DNA from: CBDCIS01 sp965217565
GTDB taxonomy: Bacteria; Chloroflexota; Dehalococcoidia; Lucifugimonadales; CATOSD01
Direction of reading: 5' to 3'
Length of the DNA: 64,000 nucleotides
NCBI GenBank assembly: GCA_965217565.1
Contig: CBDCIS010000012.1
Coordinates: 171,782-235,781 of the forward strand
The position numbers were made by a program, and so were the translations under genes. The notes below the pieces were generated by a model. The model was not told the DNA's origin, did not search any database, and saw nothing but the letters and a program-made list of their open reading frames with translations. Shown piece by piece: positions 7,575 to 16,129 of the stretch. The number at the start of each line of letters is the position of its first letter. The first letter of the stretch is position 1.

Positions 7575-8939
7575 TTAGCGTCTGGCCTCTCTGACGCGAA
7601 AGTCGCGGGCATCTATCCTCACGGGGTCGCCGACAGAGTAGTCTTGAACGCGGGAGCCGATTGGGCCTCGCTCTTGGGAAAAGTCCACCATGGTGGTGAT
7701 GACGGTTGGGAGCCGGGCGTTGTGGCGGTGAACGATTATCTGGTATAGCTTCTCGTGCGCCCAGGGGCTGCTGTGCTCTTGCCCCAGGTCGTCCAGAATG
7801 AGCAGCGGCGTGTTCTTGATCTCGTCGAACACCTCGCTATAGGTAAAACGGTTCTCCGGGGTGAAGGTATCCCTGAGGTAGTCCAGGAGTTCCGGCACGA
7901 AGGCGAAGAAGGAGGGCTGGCCCGTCTTCATGCGCTCTACCGCTATGGCGACGGCCAAGTGCGTCTTGCCGACGCCCGTGTCGCCGAACAGGGTGAGCCA
8001 GCCGTCCGGGTCGGCGGCGAAGTTCCTGGCCGAGTTGAAGGCGCCTTCCAGGCTCGCCCTCTGGTGGTCGTTGGAGTTGTTGCCGCGAACGTCGAAGGTC
8101 TCGAAGGTCATGCGGCGCAGCATCTCGTCTTCGATGCGTCCCAGGCGATGCGGAGTCGCGGACTCGTCTCGCCGGGTTTGTACCAGGCGGCTCAGGTCCG
8201 GGGACCGGAGTCTGCTGCTCATGTAGGGGTCGAGCTCACCAATGGCCGCTGTGGTGGTTACCACGGTGGGCAACTCCGCGTTGCAGCGATGATTGAATAT
8301 CTGCTGAAGTTTCTCCTGCGCCCAGGGCGTCGTGCTCTGGCTCCCAATGCCATCGAGTATAAGCAGGGGGGCGTTCCGCACCTGCTCGAACAGGTCGCTG
8401 TGGGACAACTCCGCGTCCGGCGCGAAAGCCGCTCGCAGGTGGTCGAGGAGGTCGGGCACATGCGCGAAGAAGGCTACCTGCCCTCTCTCGATACAGCGAT
8501 TGGCGATGGCCGCGGCGAGGTGAGTCTTGCCCGAACCGCTGGGGCCCGTGATGACCAGCCAGCCCCCGGCGTCCTCGGCGTAGCTCATGGCGATTCGGAA
8601 GGCGTCGCCGAACAGCGCGCGGCTCTCAGGGTCGTCGGCGCGGCCCAAGGGGTCCAGCGTCTCGAATGTGAAGCGAGTTAGATTGCCCAGGTTGCTGTAG
8701 CGAACCAGCCTGGCGGAACGGCTCTCCTCCATGCGGGCGTGCTGGCACTGGCAGGTAATCATCTGGCCGAAGCCCGTATGCCCGGCGGGAACGTCCGCGG
8801 TAAACCAACCCCTGTCCTGGCAGACACCGCAAGAGGTTAGCGTCCTCCGCTCTTCATTGGGGGAGCGGCGGGAAACGTCGCCGTTCGACGCCTGTCTAGT
8901 AGCGGCCAGCCTTCTTAGGATATCTCCGAGGTTCTCCAT
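7575..8939 (-). CDS. Tandem-duplicated DnaC/DnaI-type helicase-loader ATPase
   Basis: 454 residues. An N-terminal zinc-binding segment (CGVC at 37-40, CQC at 63-65) is followed by two complete IstB/DnaC-like AAA+ modules. Module 1 has Walker A GPSGSGKTH (132-140) and a Walker B of LLILDGIG (192-199), where the second acidic residue is Gly. Module 2 has GDTGVGKTH (319-327) and an intact LLILDDLGQE (379-388). The modules are clearly homologous (FFAHVPDLLDHLR versus FFAFVPELLDYLR), so this is an internal duplication. Family members load replicative helicase; position after dnaB and the DnaD-like gene supports that role. It overlaps the upstream DnaD-like gene by 44 bp, indicating translational coupling. 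Confidence 0.88.
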   Translation of the reverse strand: MENLGDILRRLAATRQASNGDVSRRSPNEERRTLTSCGVCQDRGWFTADVPAGHTGFGQMITCQCQHARMEESRSARLVRYSNLGNLTRFTFETLDPLGRADDPESRALFGDAFRIAMSYAEDAGGWLVITGPSGSGKTHLAAAIANRCIERGQVAFFAHVPDLLDHLRAAFAPDAELSHSDLFEQVRNAPLLILDGIGSQSTTPWAQEKLQQIFNHRCNAELPTVVTTTAAIGELDPYMSSRLRSPDLSRLVQTRRDESATPHRLGRIEDEMLRRMTFETFDVRGNNSNDHQRASLEGAFNSARNFAADPDGWLTLFGDTGVGKTHLAVAIAVERMKTGQPSFFAFVPELLDYLRDTFTPENRFTYSEVFDEIKNTPLLILDDLGQEHSSPWAHEKLYQIIVHRHNARLPTVITTMVDFSQERGPIGSRVQDYSVGDPVRIDARDFRVREARR

Positions 8940-9567
8940 CGCTTCTGCCTTCTCGTTCCCACCGCTCCAGGATTCGGACGATGTATCTCCAGCTTCGCTT
9001 GTTCTGGCTCACCGCCTCTCGAACAGCCTCCTCTATCCAGGTTGCGGGATAGAGCTGCTCTGCTTCCTGTAACTGTTCGGCTATCATCGGGCTGAGCATT
9101 CCTATATTGTCCTCATAGATGGCGAAGACGTTCGGGCGTTGCGTGGCGCCCTCCCAGGGTTCCGGCCCTCGCATCGGGCCGGCTGACACCGCGCTGCCTG
9201 CCACCTTCGCGAGCGCGTCTCTGTCTGGCTCGGTGTTGAGAACGTACAGGCGGTCCATCACGCCGTTTCTATCGAGCGTGACAGTCGCCAACGCGCCCCT
9301 CTCTACGGCCCGGTTCACTGCGCGTTCCACGCTCCGGTGGTCGGGCGAGCCGCCGTCGCCAAGCGCGGTGACCAGCGTACGGTCGGCGAGCAGCTCCCGC
9401 AAGGTGACGAATCTGGGGTAGCCCTTCTTTTGGTGGAGCAGCCAGATCACGCGCAGGAGGCACTTCAGTTCGCCGAGGTCGTCGATCTGCTCCAGCAGAG
9501 TGCCGAACACGGGGGCGGGCACTGGCACGGAGCGCGCGCGGCGCGGAAATCCTTTGAACATGGTCAC
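8896..9567 (-). CDS. DnaD-domain primosomal/replication-initiation protein
   Basis: 223 residues. The N-terminal part is a winged-helix-like segment (LRVIWLLHQKKGYPRFVTLRE; SVERAVNRAVERGAL), as in phage and chromosomal replication initiators. The C-terminal part is the DnaD/DnaB2 domain: YEDNIGMLSPMIAEQLQEAE, then WIEEAVREAVSQNKRSWRYI and VRILERWEREG, closely matching the family pattern. DnaD-type proteins remodel DNA and help recruit the helicase loader. The gene sits between dnaB and the loader ATPase on the same strand, so the window holds a helicase plus its loading machinery. The start could also be six bases downstream (MFKGF). Confidence 0.9.
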   Translation of the reverse strand: MTMFKGFPRRARSVPVPAPVFGTLLEQIDDLGELKCLLRVIWLLHQKKGYPRFVTLRELLADRTLVTALGDGGSPDHRSVERAVNRAVERGALATVTLDRNGVMDRLYVLNTEPDRDALAKVAGSAVSAGPMRGPEPWEGATQRPNVFAIYEDNIGMLSPMIAEQLQEAEQLYPATWIEEAVREAVSQNKRSWRYIVRILERWEREGRSDGEPRRYPKKAGRY

Positions 9568-9623
9568 CCGCTAAAGAAACCAATGTTTGACGACCTGGGT
9601 GGCCCTACATACCGTCCTACCGC

Positions 9624-9685
9624 GTGGATTCCCGATTTCGCGGGAATGACGGCTGCGAGGGCAACCACAAGAAGTTGCCCCTACG
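9624..9685. repeat. Two dispersed intergenic repeat units side by side
   Basis: The gap between dnaB and the DnaD-like gene contains the palindrome GTGGATTCCCGATTTCGCGG followed by GAATGACGG (9624-9652), and then GGGCAACCACAAGAAGTTGC followed by CCCTACG (9659-9685). The second unit also occurs inside the MITE-like element at 7094-7120; a relative of the first is at 22453-22483 (GGGGGTTTCCACTTCCGCGG). Each folds as a hairpin. They look like multi-copy genome repeats rather than regulatory sites specific to these genes. Confidence 0.65.
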
Positions 9686-9706
9686 CGGCTTGCCGGCCAA
9701 CGCACC

Positions 9707-11161
9707 CTAGACGTACTCGACCGAGCGCGCCGTGGTTTCGAGACTTTCGAATCGCACGACGTCGTTGCGAAAGTATAGCGGTATAGTGCCCAGCGGCCCG
9801 TTGCGATGCTTCGAGACGATGATTTCCGCGATGTTTTGCGGATATGGGTCGCTGGGGTTCCTCTTCTCCCAGTCTTCCCGAGTGATGTACACGTCCTCGC
9901 GGTATATGAACGAAACTACGTCGGCGTCCTGCTCGATGCTGCCGCTCTCCCGCAGGTCCGATAGCAAGGGACGATGGCTTGGCCGCTGTTCGATGGCGCG
10001 GCTAAGCTGGGAGCAGGCCAGCACCGGGATGTCCAAGTCGCGGGCAAGGGCCTTGAGGGAGCGTGAAATCTCGCCCATCTCTTGCACGCGGTTTTCCATT
10101 CTGCCGCCTCCACCGCTGCCGCTGATGAGTTGGAGATAGTCTATGATGAGCAGGTCCAGGCCTCGCTCCGCCTGAAGCCTGCGGGCTTTGCCTCGCATCT
10201 CCACGATGGTCTGGATGGGCGTGTCGTCCATGTATATCGGCAGGTCTGACAGGGCGCCGATGGCGTCGAGGAGGTTGCGCTCCTCTTCGTCGCTGATGAG
10301 GCCCAGTCGGAGACGGTAGCTGTCCACGTTGGCCTCGCCCGCCATCAGCCTCATGGCTATCTGCTCGCGGCCCATCTCGAGGCTGAATATGCCGACTATC
10401 GCGCCGCTCCCGGCAGCGTACCTGGCAATGTTGAACGCGAGCGCGCTCTTGCCCAGGCTGGGGCGGGCCGCGAGAATCACCAGGTCGGAACGCTGGAGGC
10501 CGCCGCCGAGCAGCTTGTCGATGTCGGGAAACCCCGTGACTACGGGCGCGAGGTGGCGGGCGTCGGGGCCGTGTATGGCCGCGCTCTCCTCCATGTAGGT
10601 GTCGAGCACTTCACGTATATGGGTGAAGTCGCGCGAGCCTCGACCCGAGCGAATGCGAAACAGAAGCTCTTCCGCCTTGCTCAGGGCCACATCGGCGTCG
10701 GCTGCGCCCTCGTAGCCTATGGCGGCAATATCGCCGCTCACACGAATCAACTGTCGCATGATGGACGTGCGGCGCACTATCTGGGCGTAGTGTTCGACGT
10801 GGACGGAGGTGGGAACGGTGAGCACCAAGTGGCTCAGGTAAGAGGTGCCGCCTACGCCTTCGAGCCGGTCCCGCAGCGAGAGTTCATGGGCCATCGTCAC
10901 CTGGTTTATGGCCTCGCTCCTGTCGAACAGCGCGAGGCTCGCCTCGAAGCACCAGCGGTTCTTCTCGCCGTAGAAGTCGGCGGGCTTTAGAAACGCGGCG
11001 ATCCTGTTCAGCGCGTCGCCCTCTATCAAGATAGAGCCGATGACGGACTCTTCCGCGTTCATGTCATGCGGCGGCAGTCGTTCTGCGTACAAGGCTCGTG
11101 TTCCCCAGTTCTTTCTTGGGCGGCCTGAGCGGGCGAATCCCTCACCCGAATCCCGTCTCAC
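9707..11161 (-). CDS. dnaB: Replicative DNA helicase DnaB
   Basis: About 484 residues. The N-terminal domain starts with LPPHDMNAEESVIGSILIEG, the usual DnaB opening. The RecA-like motor has Walker A ARPSLGKSALAFNIA, Walker B LLIIDYLQLISG, and the SQLSRAIEQRPSHRPLLSDL and ADVVSFIYREDVY blocks of DnaB helicases. No intein interrupts it. The first 25 or so residues of the frame are not conserved; a TTG about 27 codons in would begin nearer to the conserved start. It lies 87 bp downstream of rplI in the same direction, the common bacterial rplI-dnaB order. Confidence 0.96.
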   Translation of the reverse strand: MRRDSGEGFARSGRPRKNWGTRALYAERLPPHDMNAEESVIGSILIEGDALNRIAAFLKPADFYGEKNRWCFEASLALFDRSEAINQVTMAHELSLRDRLEGVGGTSYLSHLVLTVPTSVHVEHYAQIVRRTSIMRQLIRVSGDIAAIGYEGAADADVALSKAEELLFRIRSGRGSRDFTHIREVLDTYMEESAAIHGPDARHLAPVVTGFPDIDKLLGGGLQRSDLVILAARPSLGKSALAFNIARYAAGSGAIVGIFSLEMGREQIAMRLMAGEANVDSYRLRLGLISDEEERNLLDAIGALSDLPIYMDDTPIQTIVEMRGKARRLQAERGLDLLIIDYLQLISGSGGGGRMENRVQEMGEISRSLKALARDLDIPVLACSQLSRAIEQRPSHRPLLSDLRESGSIEQDADVVSFIYREDVYITREDWEKRNPSDPYPQNIAEIIVSKHRNGPLGTIPLYFRNDVVRFESLETTARSVEYV

Positions 11162-11248
11162 AAAAGCTATCCGGAGGTAGTGGCCGCCCGGTTGCGGCGG
11201 GCCAGCCTCGCCACTCGGTATGCGCTCCAGGCGTTTGGCCGCGGCCCC

Positions 11249-11851
11249 CTATGCGGGGCTGTCTTCAGGCTCTGTGGTCTCGGCCGCCTGATGGCGTTCC
11301 AGTTCGGCAAGGAGCTCTTCCTCGGACTCGGCAACGGCGTCCTCGGCTGCCTCGGGGGCATCGGCGTCCTCGCCCTCGGCCTCCGCCACGGCATTCGGGT
11401 CTGTGCCGGTCGCGTACACCACCACCTTGATGTCGGCATCGACCTCTGGATGGAGACGCAGCTTTACGTCAAACACGCCAAGCTCTCGTATAGGCTCCGC
11501 AAGCAGCACTGTCCTGCGGTCGAGCTCCCTATCGGCAATCTTCCCAAGCTCGTCGGCGATTATGGCGTTGGTTACGGAGCCATACAGCCGTCCGCTGGCT
11601 CCGGCTCTCATCTCGACATTGACCTGCGTCTCGTTCAAGGCCTCGGCCAGGTCTTTCATGTCGTTGAGCGTCTTCAGCCGAACATCTTCCGCCTCTTTGG
11701 CCAACCGTTTGACGCGCTGGAGCGCGTTGTGAGTGGCGGGAACGGCAAGGCTCTTGGGAATCAGGTAATTCCGCGCGAAGCCGTTCTTGACCTCCTTTAC
11801 GTCGCCTCCCTGGGCAACTCCGGCGACGTCTTCAAGAAATACTACTCTCAT
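11249..11851 (-). CDS. rplI: 50S ribosomal protein L9 with acidic C-terminal tail
   Basis: 200 residues. The N-terminal L9 domain is unmistakable (MRVVFLEDVAGVAQGGDVKEVKNGFARNYL) and is followed by the long linking helix and the C-terminal rRNA-binding domain (GRLYGSVTNAIIADEL; DVKLRLHPEVDADIKVVV). L9 is normally near 150 residues; here about 50 extra residues rich in Ala, Glu and Asp follow, predicted disordered and strongly acidic. It heads the replication cluster. Confidence 0.97.
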   Translation of the reverse strand: MRVVFLEDVAGVAQGGDVKEVKNGFARNYLIPKSLAVPATHNALQRVKRLAKEAEDVRLKTLNDMKDLAEALNETQVNVEMRAGASGRLYGSVTNAIIADELGKIADRELDRRTVLLAEPIRELGVFDVKLRLHPEVDADIKVVVYATGTDPNAVAEAEGEDADAPEAAEDAVAESEEELLAELERHQAAETTEPEDSPA

Positions 11852-12256
11852 GTCAAGCCAACCCCAGATCTGTCAGGATTTCACCCTCCGAACATCGTGA
11901 TTCAACCCGTTTCTCAGGGGGACTTCACGGAAACCAAACTACGGAGGTTCATAACGCTACGGCGGTTTATAATATATCACACCCTCTCAACGGTTGACAC
12001 GCGACGCCAACTACGAAACCGTTCAGACTTCGCGGCGAATGACCTGTGAGCCCGGAAGAGTTCATGTCAAAGTGGGTCATTCTGGGTCATGCGCTTGCTG
12101 TGTTCTCCGGCGGTGGCCAGTTTTGCGGAACGATCATGTGGGCAGAATAGCACGAATGTACGCGAAGGTCAAGTATCAAGAGTAAGTGTTCAGAGTTGGG
12201 GGAAAGTGAAGGGATTTGCCACGGGCTACGGTCACCCGCCCCCTAACTCCCTCCCG
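11852..12256. other. Intergenic gap upstream of rplI
   Basis: About 400 bp between hemW and rplI with no supported gene. It includes an AT-rich patch near 11968-11982 (TTTATAATATATCAC) that could hold the rplI promoter on the minus strand; no well-spaced -35 box was found with it. At 12235-12290 lies a copy of the dispersed CCCTCCCGTCAGCGGG repeat with a second hairpin (CGGGTTCCCGCTTTCCGAAG), just after the end of hemW. Confidence 0.5.
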
Positions 12257-13540
12257 TCAGCGGGTTCCCGCTTTCCGAAGGCGGGCGAAGCGAATATCCC
12301 CGCTCATTCGAAGAAGCGGCTGAAGACCTCGTTGCCCAACATGCGTCCCCCGTTGGGTGAGGCGGAGGCAGCCGTCCGCGGACTCCAACAGGCCTAGCGA
12401 CGTAAGTTCGTCGATTGTCGCCCTATAGACTTGCCCCGGCGTATCTCCGAAGCGCCGGGCGAACTCAGCGCTCTCGACGCCGGTATCCAGCCGCAGCCCC
12501 ATCATCAGCGTCTCGGCCATCTCAAGGCGTCGGGCGATCACCTCGACATCCTCGACAACGGGAACGTTCATTATCTCCTCCGGGCCGAGAACGTCAACCG
12601 GCTGTCCCCGTTCTGGCGCCGCTTCCAGCCGCCTTACGTACTCCCTCGGCGACCTGATGTTGAAGAAACGGCAGGATGACAGGTAGGAGTGCGCGCCCGG
12701 GCCGACGCCGAGATACGGCTGGTTGCGCCAGTAGGCCAGGTTGTGCAGGCTCTCAAAGCCAGGGCTCGCCCAGTTGGAGATTTCGTAGTGGCGATAGCCC
12801 GGCTCGCGCATCGTGTCCTGTGCGGCCAGATACATGTCGGCCGCCAGGTCTGGGTCGGGATTTGGCATCTTTCCGCTCGCGACCCATCGCTCCATCGGGG
12901 TACCACCTTCGAGTGTCAGGCAGTACATGGAGACGTGAGGGGGCCGCAGTTCAGCGCTGGCCGTCAGTGTTCGCTCCCACGCTTCGATTGTCTGGTATGG
13001 CAGGCCGTACATCAGGTCGATGCTGATGTTGCCGAACCCTGCCGCCAAGGCAGTCCTGTACGCCCGTATTGCCTCATCCACAGAGTGACGCCGGCCCAGC
13101 ATCCGCAGCAATTCGTCGTCGAAGCTCTGGACCCCTATACTAAGCCGGTTCACTCCAAATCCCAGGTACGCTGCGAGCTTGGCCTCGCTGAAGTCTCCGG
13201 GGTTGGCTTCCAGGGTTATCTCTGCGTCCGTCGTAACATCGAAACCGGCTTGAATGGTGTCCAGCACAGCGCCAATGTGCTCCGCGGGTAGGTAAGAGGG
13301 TGTGCCGCCGCCGAAGAACACGGTCTTGACGGTTGGGCGGGCCAGCGATTCGCCCCATAGGGCGACCTCTTTGCGCAGGGCGGCGACATATGACGGGATG
13401 AGCGTCTCCATCGCGGCGTAGGTATTGAAGTCGCAGTAGGGGCACTTCGTTTCGCAGAAGGGGATGTGTACGTACAGCGCGAGTGGAGGCCAATCCGCCC
13501 TTCGCACGCCGGCGCTGGCGCGAGCAGCCCGCTCAGACAT
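12257..13540 (-). CDS. hemW: HemW-type radical SAM protein (coproporphyrinogen III oxidase-like)
   Basis: 427 residues. The radical-SAM cluster motif CETKCPYCDF near residue 30 (CxxxCxxC plus the extra Cys-free F of this family) follows LALYVHIPFC. Further family blocks are FFGGGTPSYLPAEHI, EANPGDFSEAKL, GVNRLSIGVQSFDDELLRMLGR, and SIDLMYGLPYQT. HemW proteins bind haem and act as haem chaperones rather than as true HemN; similarity alone does not separate these with certainty. It overlaps the ychF-like gene upstream by 8 bp, so the two are co-translated. Confidence 0.92.
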   Translation of the reverse strand: MSERAARASAGVRRADWPPLALYVHIPFCETKCPYCDFNTYAAMETLIPSYVAALRKEVALWGESLARPTVKTVFFGGGTPSYLPAEHIGAVLDTIQAGFDVTTDAEITLEANPGDFSEAKLAAYLGFGVNRLSIGVQSFDDELLRMLGRRHSVDEAIRAYRTALAAGFGNISIDLMYGLPYQTIEAWERTLTASAELRPPHVSMYCLTLEGGTPMERWVASGKMPNPDPDLAADMYLAAQDTMREPGYRHYEISNWASPGFESLHNLAYWRNQPYLGVGPGAHSYLSSCRFFNIRSPREYVRRLEAAPERGQPVDVLGPEEIMNVPVVEDVEVIARRLEMAETLMMGLRLDTGVESAEFARRFGDTPGQVYRATIDELTSLGLLESADGCLRLTQRGTHVGQRGLQPLLRMSGDIRFARLRKAGTR

Positions 13541-14636
13541 TGATCAGGAAGTTGACAACGTCGCCGTCTTTCACGAGATAGTTCTTCCCTTCCTGGCGGA
13601 GAACCCCGTGCCTTCGACTCTCGGCATAGCTGCCACACCTGGTAAAGCTGTCGTAGTCCACGACTTCAGCGCGAATGAAGCCTCGCTCGAAGTCGGAGTG
13701 AATCTTGCCGGCGGCCTTTGACGCGAACGTGTCCCTGGAGATGGTCCAGGCCCGGAGTTCCTTTTCGTTACCGGTGAAGAAGGTGACGAGGTCCAGGACA
13801 TCGTATGACAGCCTTATCATGCGGTCTAGGCCCGATTCGCCGGCCTCCATGGAGTCACGCCACTCCGCCTCGTCCCCCGGCTCCATCTGGGCAAGCTCCA
13901 TCTCGAGCTTGCCGCTCAAGGTGGTGGCGCGCAGTCTCGGGAGGTCGAAGCTCTGACTCAAACGGCCTTGGAGTTCCGCGACGTCCGATGGCGACTCCTC
14001 CTCGCCTACGTTCGCGGCGATGATGACGGGTTTCGCCGTGAGAAAGCGGTATCCCTCGATAGCCAGAGCATCGTCTTGCTCGAGATTCTGGTCGCCGATA
14101 GAAACGCCCGACTCCAGGCCTGCCTTCAGCCGGGTCATGAGCGTGGTGTCCCTGCGGATTTCGTCCCGCTCGGCGGTTTTAGCGCCCTTGAGTCCGGCCT
14201 CCAGCCGCGCTATTCGCCTGTCTATGATCTCGAGGTCGGCGAAGGCCATCTCGTAGAGCATCGCCTCCGCGTCTCGGACCGGATCTTTGGTGTTGGCGGC
14301 GTGAGGCACGGAGGGGTCTTCGAAGGCGCGCGCCACCACGAGCAGCGCGTCGGCGCGCTGGAGGTAGTTCAAGAACTCGCCGGAGATGCCGCGGGTCTCG
14401 CCAAAGCCTTCCGGCGCGGGGGGCATGTCAACGCAGGTGACCTCGGCGTGAACGATACGCCTGGAGCTGAAGATAGCGGCCAGAGGGTCGAGGCGGTCGT
14501 CCGGCACCTTCACGGCGCCCATGTTGGGCTTGCCCTTAACGGCGGCGTGCGCCGCCATGTCGGCCGACCGCCTCGTGACCGCGTTGAATACGGTGGTTTT
14601 GCCGCTCATGGGCAGCCCTACGATCCCAATGTCCAA
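13533..14636 (-). CDS. ychF: YchF/OLA1-family P-loop NTPase
   Basis: 367 residues. The G1 loop is GLPMSGKTTVFNAVT; the specificity loop reads IIAANVGEEE instead of NKxD, the YchF pattern that goes with ATP preference. The end is the TGS-type C-terminal domain: LVTFFTGNEKELRAWTISRD, KIHSDFERGFIRAEVVDYD and YLVKDGDVVNFLINV. YchF binds ribosomes and influences translation and stress responses. It lies in a tight minus-strand group with DUF1232 (30 bp upstream) and hemW (8 bp overlap). Confidence 0.94.
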   Translation of the reverse strand: MDIGIVGLPMSGKTTVFNAVTRRSADMAAHAAVKGKPNMGAVKVPDDRLDPLAAIFSSRRIVHAEVTCVDMPPAPEGFGETRGISGEFLNYLQRADALLVVARAFEDPSVPHAANTKDPVRDAEAMLYEMAFADLEIIDRRIARLEAGLKGAKTAERDEIRRDTTLMTRLKAGLESGVSIGDQNLEQDDALAIEGYRFLTAKPVIIAANVGEEESPSDVAELQGRLSQSFDLPRLRATTLSGKLEMELAQMEPGDEAEWRDSMEAGESGLDRMIRLSYDVLDLVTFFTGNEKELRAWTISRDTFASKAAGKIHSDFERGFIRAEVVDYDSFTRCGSYAESRRHGVLRQEGKNYLVKDGDVVNFLINV

Positions 14637-14665
14637 CTGTCGTTCTCGCTTTACAAGTCTGGCGG

Positions 14666-15031
14666 CTACTGCTCGTCGTCTTCGAGGCGGCGATAGGAGC
14701 CGTCGATAACTGTCTTGCCGGACCCGCGGGCCTGGTTCGGGGAATCGGGCGCGGACGAAGGCCCTCGTCCCTGAATATGCTCCAGGACGACGTCTCTCGG
14801 AGTCATGCCGAGGAAGAGCGCCGCCGAAAAGAGCACGGCCAGAATGTCGTCTATCCAGCCGTGCAGTGGTATTATGTCGGGCACGAGGTCTATCGGGGAG
14901 ATCAGGTACAGCAGGGCGGCGGGCAGCAGCAGCTTGGCGCGCAACGGCACACGACGGTCCAGCATCAGCCTGCCTATGACGCGGGGAATGCGCGTATGGC
15001 TGAAAAGCAGCAAAAGGCCTCTTAGAATCAC
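14666..15031 (-). CDS. DUF1232 (YkvA-like) small membrane protein
   Basis: 121 residues. A hydrophobic stretch (LLLPAALLYLISPIDLVPDIIP) carries the DUF1232 signature SPIDLVPDIIP plus WIDD, followed by a second hydrophobic segment (ILAVLFSAALFLG). The last 45 residues are polar. The function of the family is unknown. It starts with GTG at 15031 behind a purine-rich GGAGGGGGAC site. First gene of the DUF1232-ychF-hemW group, divergent from holA with about 70 bp between. Confidence 0.85.
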   Translation of the reverse strand: MILRGLLLLFSHTRIPRVIGRLMLDRRVPLRAKLLLPAALLYLISPIDLVPDIIPLHGWIDDILAVLFSAALFLGMTPRDVVLEHIQGRGPSSAPDSPNQARGSGKTVIDGSYRRLEDDEQ

Positions 15032-15103
15032 GTCCCCCTCCCCTCCGCTAACCTAACCTGTGACCATTATAACCACAGACCGCGCACAAGGAAATATCGA
15101 TAA

Positions 15104-16129
15104 GTGATTCACCTGCTATTCGGCGAGGATGAATTTTCCAGGCAAGAGGCTCTCGCGTCGCTCAAGGAGGACGTCAATCCCGAGGAGATGCGAGACATCA
15201 ACACCACTGAATTGAATGGCCGGGAAGTGAGCTTGGAACGGCTCGCGGAAGCCAGCTACTCCGTGCCGTTCATGGCGAGCAAGCGGCTGGTTATCGTAGA
15301 GAACCTGCTGGGGCAGTTCGAGCCGCGCGGGCCGGCCCGCTCCGGCGCGCGCGCGGCCCGCGCCCAACCGCCCGGTCTGGGGCAGTGGGAGGACTTGCCG
15401 GATTTCCTGCCAAACGTGCCTCCTTCGACAGACCTCGTCTTCGTGGATGGCCGGTTGAGCCAGGCCAATCGTCTGTTCACGAAGCTGCGGCCCCTAGTCA
15501 ATCCTCGCTCCTTCCCGCTGCTCACCGGAGAAAGGCTGCGGCAATGGATACGAGAGCGAGCGGCGAGCCAAGAGATGGTCATCGAACCCAGCGCGGTCAA
15601 CACCCTGGCGGACACAATCGGCGGCGACCTGAGAGTGATTTCGCAGGAGTTGCAAAAGCTGTCCCTGTATCGCTGGGGAGAGACGATACGCGACGATGAC
15701 GTGCGGGACGCTGTGTCCTACGTGAGAGAGGCGAGCATCTTCGCCGCTGTTGACGCGGTCATCGAGGGACGCGCCGGGGCCGGCATCAGGCTCGTTCACC
15801 AGCACCTGGAATCGGGCAGCGCGCCCGCCTACATTCTAACGATGATTGCTCGCCAGGTGCGCTTGCTGCTACTCGCCAATGACATGCGGCAGCGTGGAGT
15901 CGCTCCCGCTGAAATAGGAAAGGCGCTGTCGCTGTCCGGCTTTCCCCTGCGAAAGACACTGGAACAAGAAAGGCATTTCACGCATGAGCAGCTTGCCGAG
16001 GTTCACCGCAAACTGCTGGAAGCGGACGTGAGCATCAAGACGGGTGAGGCCGACGAACAGATCGTGATCGAGATGCTGAGCGCCGAACTGGCCACGGTAA
16101 GGCAGCAGGCCACTCGGACGCGGCGCTAG
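15104..16129 (+). CDS. holA: DNA polymerase III delta subunit
   Basis: 341 residues, GTG start at 15104. HolA is the clamp-loader subunit that opens the sliding clamp. Typical features are the opening MIHLLFGEDEFSRQEALASL, VPFMASKRLVIVENLLGQ, DLVFVDGRL, the central AAA-like domain with LADTIGGDLRVISQELQKLS, and the C-terminal helical domain (AYILTMIARQVRLLLLANDM, LSGFPLRKTLEQERHFT). A low-complexity Ala/Arg/Pro insertion sits near residues 70-90. The last 4 bp overlap the end of the convergent oppD-like gene. Confidence 0.92.
   Translation: MIHLLFGEDEFSRQEALASLKEDVNPEEMRDINTTELNGREVSLERLAEASYSVPFMASKRLVIVENLLGQFEPRGPARSGARAARAQPPGLGQWEDLPDFLPNVPPSTDLVFVDGRLSQANRLFTKLRPLVNPRSFPLLTGERLRQWIRERAASQEMVIEPSAVNTLADTIGGDLRVISQELQKLSLYRWGETIRDDDVRDAVSYVREASIFAAVDAVIEGRAGAGIRLVHQHLESGSAPAYILTMIARQVRLLLLANDMRQRGVAPAEIGKALSLSGFPLRKTLEQERHFTHEQLAEVHRKLLEADVSIKTGEADEQIVIEMLSAELATVRQQATRTRR

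Noticed and set aside
11960..12000. Promoter in the AT-rich patch upstream of rplI
   Set aside because: A TATA-like sequence is present on the minus strand, but the only TTGAGA is 8-13 bases away, too close for a -35 box.
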